A DNA stretch of 64,000 bases, from the NCBI GenBank assembly GCA_003524085.1, contig DOEC01000029.1, positions 1 to 64,000 of the forward strand. Direction: 5' to 3'. Positions 59,544 through 64,000 of this stretch are shown one piece after another (the first letter of the stretch is position 1; the number at the start of each line of letters is the position of its first letter). Below the pieces are notes generated by a model that was not told where the DNA came from, did not search any database, and worked only from the letters and a program-made list of their open reading frames with translations. Source of the DNA: Bacillota bacterium. Its GTDB lineage: Bacteria > Bacillota_I > Bacilli_A > RF39 > UBA660. Position numbers and translations under genes: made by a program.

Positions 59544-59562
59544 TTTAATCTAAAGTTTTTTT
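59538..59562 (+). terminator. Terminator after the CinA-family gene
   Basis: CTTTAG-TTTAAT-CTAAAG followed by T7 (59538-59562). Confidence 0.85.
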
Positions 59563-59564
59563 GT

Positions 59565-59593
59565 TTGACATATTGTACCAAATATGGTATCAT
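59565..59593 (+). promoter_or_regulatory. Promoter with operator-like palindrome upstream of the metalloprotease gene
   Basis: TTGACA (59565-59570), 17-base spacer, TATCAT (59588-59593). TACCA-AATA-TGGTA (59576-59589) lies between and touching the -10 box, a position where a repressor would block RNA polymerase. Confidence 0.7.
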
Positions 59594-59617
59594 ATATAAC
59601 TAAAAGAAGGGGTACTT

Positions 59618-60460
59618 ATGGAATTAATTGATGAAGGATTATTTGATTATAGTGAAAGTGCTAATGAGTTAGGGAATTTGATAATTAAGTTTTCTAAGAA
59701 TTTAAAAAGTAATCAGTCTTTTGAAAGTTATATAAGTTATGAAGAATTTGAGAATTTAATTAGAAGTTTTATTAATGATGTTATGTGTTATTATCTTAAA
59801 AGAATAAATGTATCTAGAGAAGTGCTAGTATTAGTTTTTGATTATTGGTTTTCAGGAGCATTTCTTGAAACTGGTAATGGAATAGTTATACAAAGTGAAA
59901 TAATGGAAAGTATATATAAGGGTAACATTGAATATTTATCTGTTGTTTTTCATGAACTAGTACATTTTCAAGTGTATTGTGATATTAATTATAGGAAAAT
60001 TGTTAATGAAGATACAGTTAGAATACTTAAAGAAAAATTGATTAGATTTTATGTTGTGGAGCATAACTTTGATGATAGTTATTATTATGGTAATTATCAA
60101 TATTATTCAGAAGAAGTTTTTGCTAATAATGAAGCTATTAATCAGTTTGTTCAGTTTTTCTATTTAGTATTTAATTCTAAGATTAAAGATAAGAAAACTT
60201 TATATAATGATATGTTTGTATTAGAAGCTAGTTTAAGAGAAAATGCGCCTGATTATGAAGAGTTATATAAAAATAAAATGAGAAATTTTAAGAATGTAGG
60301 TTATTTTAATGATAATGTAATGAGCTTTGAAGATGCATTTGACTATTTAATTAAGTATAATCCTAGATGGTTAGAGTATTCACAGATAAGTTCCTTGTAT
60401 GAATGTGTTCATGGGGATATTAGAAGAAAAGAAGAATATAGGAGAATATTATGCAGATAA
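59618..60460 (+). CDS. Putative zinc metallopeptidase-like protein (HExxH)
   Basis: 280 residues, no family recognised. A zincin motif VVFHELVHF (H112-E113-x-x-H116) is followed about 50 residues later by SEEVFANNEAI, where E165, E166 or E172 could be the third ligand, as in gluzincins. The rest is predicted alpha-helical and rich in Tyr, Phe and Asn, with no signal sequence, so it should act in the cytoplasm. Ribosome site AAGGGG precedes ATG. It overlaps the following kinase-like gene by 10 bases. Confidence 0.75.
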   Translation: MELIDEGLFDYSESANELGNLIIKFSKNLKSNQSFESYISYEEFENLIRSFINDVMCYYLKRINVSREVLVLVFDYWFSGAFLETGNGIVIQSEIMESIYKGNIEYLSVVFHELVHFQVYCDINYRKIVNEDTVRILKEKLIRFYVVEHNFDDSYYYGNYQYYSEEVFANNEAINQFVQFFYLVFNSKIKDKKTLYNDMFVLEASLRENAPDYEELYKNKMRNFKNVGYFNDNVMSFEDAFDYLIKYNPRWLEYSQISSLYECVHGDIRRKEEYRRILCR

Positions 60461-61158
60461 GTAGAAGACAGTTGGACAAATTATTATATAAGTTATCTTA
60501 TTTGGGTGCAGGAAGTCAAGGAAGTTGCTATGTTGATAAGAGTAATGATTTAGTGTATAAAGTATTTCATACATACACAGAAAAAGAAAATTCAATGTAT
60601 ACTATGGGAGATATTCTTAAGTTTTCTGATGTTGTTAATGATACATATAAGTTTCCTAAAGATGTTATTATGGTAGATGGCATAGTTGAAGGATATACTT
60701 TAGAATATTTTAAGGGGCATGATTTGTGTCAGATGAACCCCTTTAGAATTGATTTAGATAATTTTGAGAATTTGATATCTAAAGTTTATAAAGATATTAA
60801 AATTATTAGTGATAAAGGTGTTTGTACTTATGATGTTTTATATAATATAATGTATTCTAAAGATGCACTAGCTATAGTAGATACACTAGAGTACTCTAAA
60901 AATAGTGATGTTTATGTAGATAATAGATATAACTTTGATATTGGAATAAATAGTTTTTTAGTTGATAGTTTTTTTAATCATTTTGTTCTTAGTGACACTA
61001 TGCTTAAAGAGATGTATATTAGTAAAGATGTTAGTTCTTTAGAGTTTTTAAAAATGTTTAGAACTAAGATAAGTGAGTACTTAGGGCATGAAATTACTTA
61101 TTTAGAGGAAGCTAAGTGTTTAGTTAGAAGAACTTATCCTGACTATATAAGAGGGTAA
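60451..61158 (+). CDS. Protein-kinase-like protein, degenerate
   Basis: 235 residues. A glycine-rich loop LGAGSQGSCYVD (about 18-29) and VYKVFH with a candidate ATP lysine (K37) resemble the kinase N-lobe. The catalytic-loop position reads TYDVLYNIMY (D128, N132) instead of HxDxxxxN with the usual spacing, and IVDT (D144) stands for DFG. The fold is probably kinase-like, but the activity is uncertain. No membrane helix. It is translationally coupled to the HExxH protein, suggesting that the pair works together. Confidence 0.7.
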   Translation: MQISRRQLDKLLYKLSYLGAGSQGSCYVDKSNDLVYKVFHTYTEKENSMYTMGDILKFSDVVNDTYKFPKDVIMVDGIVEGYTLEYFKGHDLCQMNPFRIDLDNFENLISKVYKDIKIISDKGVCTYDVLYNIMYSKDALAIVDTLEYSKNSDVYVDNRYNFDIGINSFLVDSFFNHFVLSDTMLKEMYISKDVSSLEFLKMFRTKISEYLGHEITYLEEAKCLVRRTYPDYIRG

Positions 61159-61226
61159 AATATTAAATTTATACTTTAGAAATAGTAAAATATGTGGTAA
61201 AATGTAATAGTAAGGGAAGTGAGATA

Positions 61227-61781
61227 ATGGATATTATTTTATATGTATCTGGTGTTTTAGTACTTATTGTTAGTATTACGCTTATATTTTTTATTAGTAA
61301 AGGGGAAAGAGTTGTTAATTTAGTTTATAAATTTAATATGTGTGAAAAAGAGATAATAGAGTTTTTAAACAATAAAGAAAGTTTAATTTTAAGAGTTATT
61401 GGTATTATTGAAAGAGAGTTAAAAAGTGAATTTAAGGTATTTGAAGATGTTAAGAACATTAAAGTAAGCAAGCCTAGTCCTTATGAAAAAGATAAGCTTT
61501 TAACTAGTGCATTTGAAGAAATTACTAAGATATATACTGATAATCCTAACCTTAAAGAGATTAAGAGTTTTGATGGTATTATTAAAGATATAAATAAGAA
61601 TGAAATTAAATTAATATCGCTTAGAACTCTATATAATAAATGTGCGATGGAATTTAATAGTATATGTAATAAGTTTCCTTATAAAGTGATATGTAAGTTT
61701 AAGAAATTTAAAGAGAGAACTTTATATGAAGGAAAAGAATTAAATGATGAAATAGAAAAAGAATTAAATTTTGTAGTTTAA
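61227..61781 (+). CDS. LemA-like membrane protein
   Basis: 184 residues from the ATG at 61227 (GGAAGTGA upstream; the ORF extends earlier without support). One N-terminal membrane helix (about 3-25) is followed by a long helical bundle. The end TLYNKCAMEFNSICNKFPYKVICKFKKFKERTLYEG matches the LemA signature (YNxxVxxFNxxIxxFPxxxIAxxxGF). The function of LemA proteins is unclear. Its stop overlaps that of ung by four bases. Confidence 0.78.
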   Translation: MDIILYVSGVLVLIVSITLIFFISKGERVVNLVYKFNMCEKEIIEFLNNKESLILRVIGIIERELKSEFKVFEDVKNIKVSKPSPYEKDKLLTSAFEEITKIYTDNPNLKEIKSFDGIIKDINKNEIKLISLRTLYNKCAMEFNSICNKFPYKVICKFKKFKERTLYEGKELNDEIEKELNFVV

Positions 61782-62449
61782 TTCTTTTTGTTTAAGTCCC
61801 AATTTATTTCTGGAATATTGTTTTGTTTTAAAAAGTTATTAGTTCTTGAAAATGGTTTGCTACCAAAGAAACCGTTGTATGCTGAGAATGGACTAGGGTG
61901 TGGACTTTCAATTATTAAGTGTTTTTTGTTTGTGATAAAAGCTTTTTTACTTCTTGCAAAGTTACCCCAAAGTATAAAGACTACTGGTGTTTGTTTCATG
62001 TTTATAAGTTTTATTATATGGTCTGTTAGTAAGTTCCAACCTAAGTCTTTATGGGAAGCTGCTTTATCTTTTTCTACAGTTAGAACACTGTTAAGTAAAA
62101 GTACTCCTTGTTTAGCCCATGCAGTTAAGTCACCACTAATTGGTTCAGCGTAACCTAAGTCATTATTTAATTCTTTAAATATATTTTTTAATGAAGGGGG
62201 TTTTGGAGTGCCATCAAGAACAGAGAAAGACAAACCATGTGCTTCACCTGTCCCGTGATAAGGATCTTGGCCTAGGATTACAACTTTAATATTTTCGTAT
62301 GGAGTTAATTTAAGTGCATTAAAAATGTTATCGTATTCAGGAAAACAAGTGCTTTCTTCATATTTACTTTTAATCATTTCCATAAATTTTTTAAAACCAG
62401 TGCTGTTTAAAACACTAGATAGTACTATATCCCAGTCATTATTAATCAT
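61778..62449 (-). CDS. ung: Uracil-DNA glycosylase
   Basis: 223 residues, family 1 UDG. The catalytic GQDPYHGTGEAHGLSFSV (aspartate near residue 65), the uracil-binding region VFILWGNFARSKK and the DNA-intercalation loop HPSPFSAYNGFFG are all intact. It removes uracil from DNA to begin base-excision repair. It follows the AGCS symporter gene on the minus strand with a 23-base gap. Confidence 0.96.
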   Translation of the reverse strand: MINNDWDIVLSSVLNSTGFKKFMEMIKSKYEESTCFPEYDNIFNALKLTPYENIKVVILGQDPYHGTGEAHGLSFSVLDGTPKPPSLKNIFKELNNDLGYAEPISGDLTAWAKQGVLLLNSVLTVEKDKAASHKDLGWNLLTDHIIKLINMKQTPVVFILWGNFARSKKAFITNKKHLIIESPHPSPFSAYNGFFGSKPFSRTNNFLKQNNIPEINWDLNKKN

Positions 62450-62472
62450 TTAACTTCACCACATTAATTTTA

Positions 62473-63669
62473 TCACACAAAGTCATTTAAGTCACTTAAT
62501 TTGTGGATAATTATTAAATTTAGAGATATTAGTACAAACATCATTATATCAATGAATTTCCATATTAAAGTAGTGTCTATATATACTCCTAGAATTAAAG
62601 AAGATAAAATAAAAATTTTAGTAATATTAATAATTAATTTGTTTTTAGTTAGATGTGTTATATTTGATAAACCTATATATATTCCTGAAATAATACTAGA
62701 AGACGCTAGAAGTGTGATAATTAAGGCTAAAAAATCGTTACCAAAGTTTTGGTAGTGGAAATAAAATACGTGTTTTAATAGTGAAATGTAAGAAGTGTCA
62801 TGTATACCGAACTTGTAGATATAAATTAAATTAAGTAAAGCAATTAGTGTAGAAATTACAAATACTATAAAGTAAGAACCTAATACCAAAGTATTTGCAG
62901 TTATATATGCATTTTTATTTCCGACAGCACTAGACATACTAGTGGTACCTATTAATAGTTCATTTAAAAATATACTTCTTTTTATGCCAATTACTAGACC
63001 TATAGTTATGCTTTTTAATGTGAATAAGTCTTTAAAAATAAGTTTGATAATGTTAGGTAGTAAGGCTATGTTTTTTAAAATTGTGTATAAAGAAATTGAT
63101 ATAAAGAATACAGTGATTATTGGTACTAGTTTGTTTAGTATTTTTCTTATTTCGTCAACGTTGTTAGTTATTAACAAAGTAACTAGAATTATTAAAATTA
63201 AAGTGAATAACTTCTTATTTATTAACAATGTATTTATTATTGTGTTTGTTTGTATCATTAAAAAGAATATACTATATGTAGTTATGAAGATTATTAACAT
63301 AAGTGTAGCTAATTTTTTATTTTTTAGACCTTGTTTTGTATAGTAATATATTCCGCCTATGTAACTAGTCATGGTTTTTTCTTTGTATTTGCTACCTAAA
63401 TAACTTTCTACATAGATTAAACTTGAAGAAATGATAGTAAATAAGTATATCCATATAATGGTGGAAGGGCCACCTATATAAATAGAAAGAGTTGTCCCAA
63501 TAATCGTGCCTACACCCATTTTAGTTCCTAGTGCTAAAAAAAGACTTTCTTTGTTTATTCCACTTGTCAAATTTTTAAAATTGTAATTTTTAAAATTAAT
63601 TTTTTTTGAAAAATATATACCAGAAAAGATAATAGTAATTATTAATATAAACCATATTTTATCTAACAT
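62473..63669 (-). CDS. Sodium:amino acid symporter, AGCS family
   Basis: 398 residues from the ATG at 63667-63669. About ten membrane helices, with the AGCS signature region near residue 55 (LGTKMGVGTIIGTTLSIYIGGPSTIIWIYLFTIISSSLIYVESYLGSKYKE) and the SMSSAVGNKNAY segment near residue 265. It is shorter and more divergent than typical AlsT (about 450-500). The ATG is chosen because TTGACA-17-AAGAAT (minus, 63680-63708) lies just upstream. A TTG at 63738 would add 23 residues ahead of that promoter. The substrate is probably alanine or a similar amino acid. Confidence 0.75.
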   Translation of the reverse strand: MLDKIWFILIITIIFSGIYFSKKINFKNYNFKNLTSGINKESLFLALGTKMGVGTIIGTTLSIYIGGPSTIIWIYLFTIISSSLIYVESYLGSKYKEKTMTSYIGGIYYYTKQGLKNKKLATLMLIIFITTYSIFFLMIQTNTIINTLLINKKLFTLILIILVTLLITNNVDEIRKILNKLVPIITVFFISISLYTILKNIALLPNIIKLIFKDLFTLKSITIGLVIGIKRSIFLNELLIGTTSMSSAVGNKNAYITANTLVLGSYFIVFVISTLIALLNLIYIYKFGIHDTSYISLLKHVFYFHYQNFGNDFLALIITLLASSSIISGIYIGLSNITHLTKNKLIINITKIFILSSLILGVYIDTTLIWKFIDIMMFVLISLNLIIIHKLSDLNDFV

Positions 63670-63778
63670 ATTAAAGTATATTCTTTTTTTTGTAAAAATA
63701 TGTGTCAATTTATGGCTTAGTTTGTCGAAAAATGCCAAAGTTGTAATAATTTATGATAAACTAGTATCAGTGATAATT

Positions 63779-63949
63779 ATGAAAATATGTGAAACTAAGA
63801 ATAATGCAGTAAAAAGAGCAGTAAAATGTGTTTTGTGGTGCTTGTTAGTAGTTTTGTATTTTGTTTATACTGGAATTGATGAGTTTTACGAAATAGTTAT
63901 TCCAGTATGTATTACAGCTTTAATAATTAAGTTTTATTTAGTTGATTAG
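63779..63949 (+). CDS. Small membrane protein
   Basis: 56 residues from the ATG at 63779, preceded by AGTGATAATT. Two hydrophobic segments, VLWCLLVVLYFVYTG and IVIPVCITALIIKFYL, imply two membrane passes. No family recognised. The next gene, tatD, starts 12 bases after it, with its own ribosome site AGGTGAAG. Confidence 0.6.
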   Translation: MKICETKNNAVKRAVKCVLWCLLVVLYFVYTGIDEFYEIVIPVCITALIIKFYLVD

Positions 63950-63961
63950 TAGGTGAAGTTT

Positions 63962-64000
63962 ATGTTTATCGATACACATGCTCATATACCTTTTGAAAAA
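63962..64000 (+). CDS. TatD-family metal-dependent hydrolase, partial start
   Basis: Thirteen codons are visible: MFIDTHAHIPFEK. The DTHAH segment is the metal-binding start of TatD/YcfH DNases (family: (M)xFDTHxHL). AGGTGAAG lies before ATG. The gene runs off the right edge. Other amidohydrolases share this start, so the call is tentative. Confidence 0.65.
   Translation, partial: MFIDTHAHIPFEK

Overview
The window comes from an AT-rich Bacilli-type Bacillota chromosome and spans the replication origin. Gene order follows the Bacillus subtilis origin region: noc, rsmG, mnmG, mnmE, jag, yidC, rnpA, rpmH on the minus strand, then oriC, then dnaA, dnaN, recF, gyrB, gyrA, ffs, tadA, dnaX, ybaB, recR, bofA, holB, ricT and onward on the plus strand. 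An intact RF2 gene with its UGA-controlled +1 frameshift shows that UGA is a stop codon, so this is not a Mycoplasma-code organism. GerQ, SpoIIR, BofA, SpoVT, SpoIID and a SpoIIQ-like protein indicate an endospore-forming lineage or a recent descendant of one. The extreme AT bias and compact genes resemble uncultured gut Bacilli, but no species can be named from the sequence.

Layout. 0-9.8 kb: two HTH regulators, a D,D-carboxypeptidase, a candidate type I toxin-antitoxin locus, gerQ, pduL, prfB, a catalytically degenerate SGNH protein, murA, mntP, spoIIR, prmC-prfA and rpoE. 9.9-19.2 kb: a class A PBP, then the noc-to-rpmH block. 19.2-21.0 kb: oriC, with DnaA boxes on both sides of dnaA. 21-28.5 kb: dnaN, a ComK homologue where yaaA is usual, recF, gyrB, gyrA. 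28.5-29.5 kb: a gene-free stretch with nine parS palindromes. 29.5-39.8 kb: SRP RNA and a long housekeeping series ending in mfd. 39.9-41.3 kb: an IS3-family element. 41.3-45.9 kb: ppa, spoVT, rpmE, rpiB, a large structured RNA best read as OLE RNA, its membrane partner OapA, spoIID and a SpoIIQ-like gene. 46-48.9 kb: a complete agr quorum-sensing locus, including a 39-residue agrD. 49-52.6 kb: cold-shock protein, hpf, secA. 52.7-55.6 kb: an accessory patch with two uncharacterised genes, a SEC-C remnant and a broken rhuM gene. 55.7-64 kb: a DUF308 protein, a Nudix hydrolase, an OatA-like acyltransferase with two SGNH domains, pncC/cinA, a metalloprotease/pseudokinase/LemA cluster, ung, an AGCS symporter and the start of tatD.

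How parts work together. Noc and parS organise the origin. Two exact Noc-binding palindromes lie at 17.1 and 35.9 kb, and the parS array lies 9 kb from oriC. The noc-position protein matches Noc at both ends but lacks the membrane-binding N-terminal helix and carries a long linker. ComK, Agr, Spo0A-box-like repeats and sporulation genes suggest linked decisions about cell density, competence and sporulation. Two genes, dacA and spoIID, have promoters placed so that transcription would begin at the start codon.

The observations most worth follow-up are the OLE RNA-OapA pair, the parS array, the agr locus with its predicted cyclic peptide, the candidate type I toxin-antitoxin pair, the comK promoter repeats, and the metalloprotease-pseudokinase-LemA cluster.
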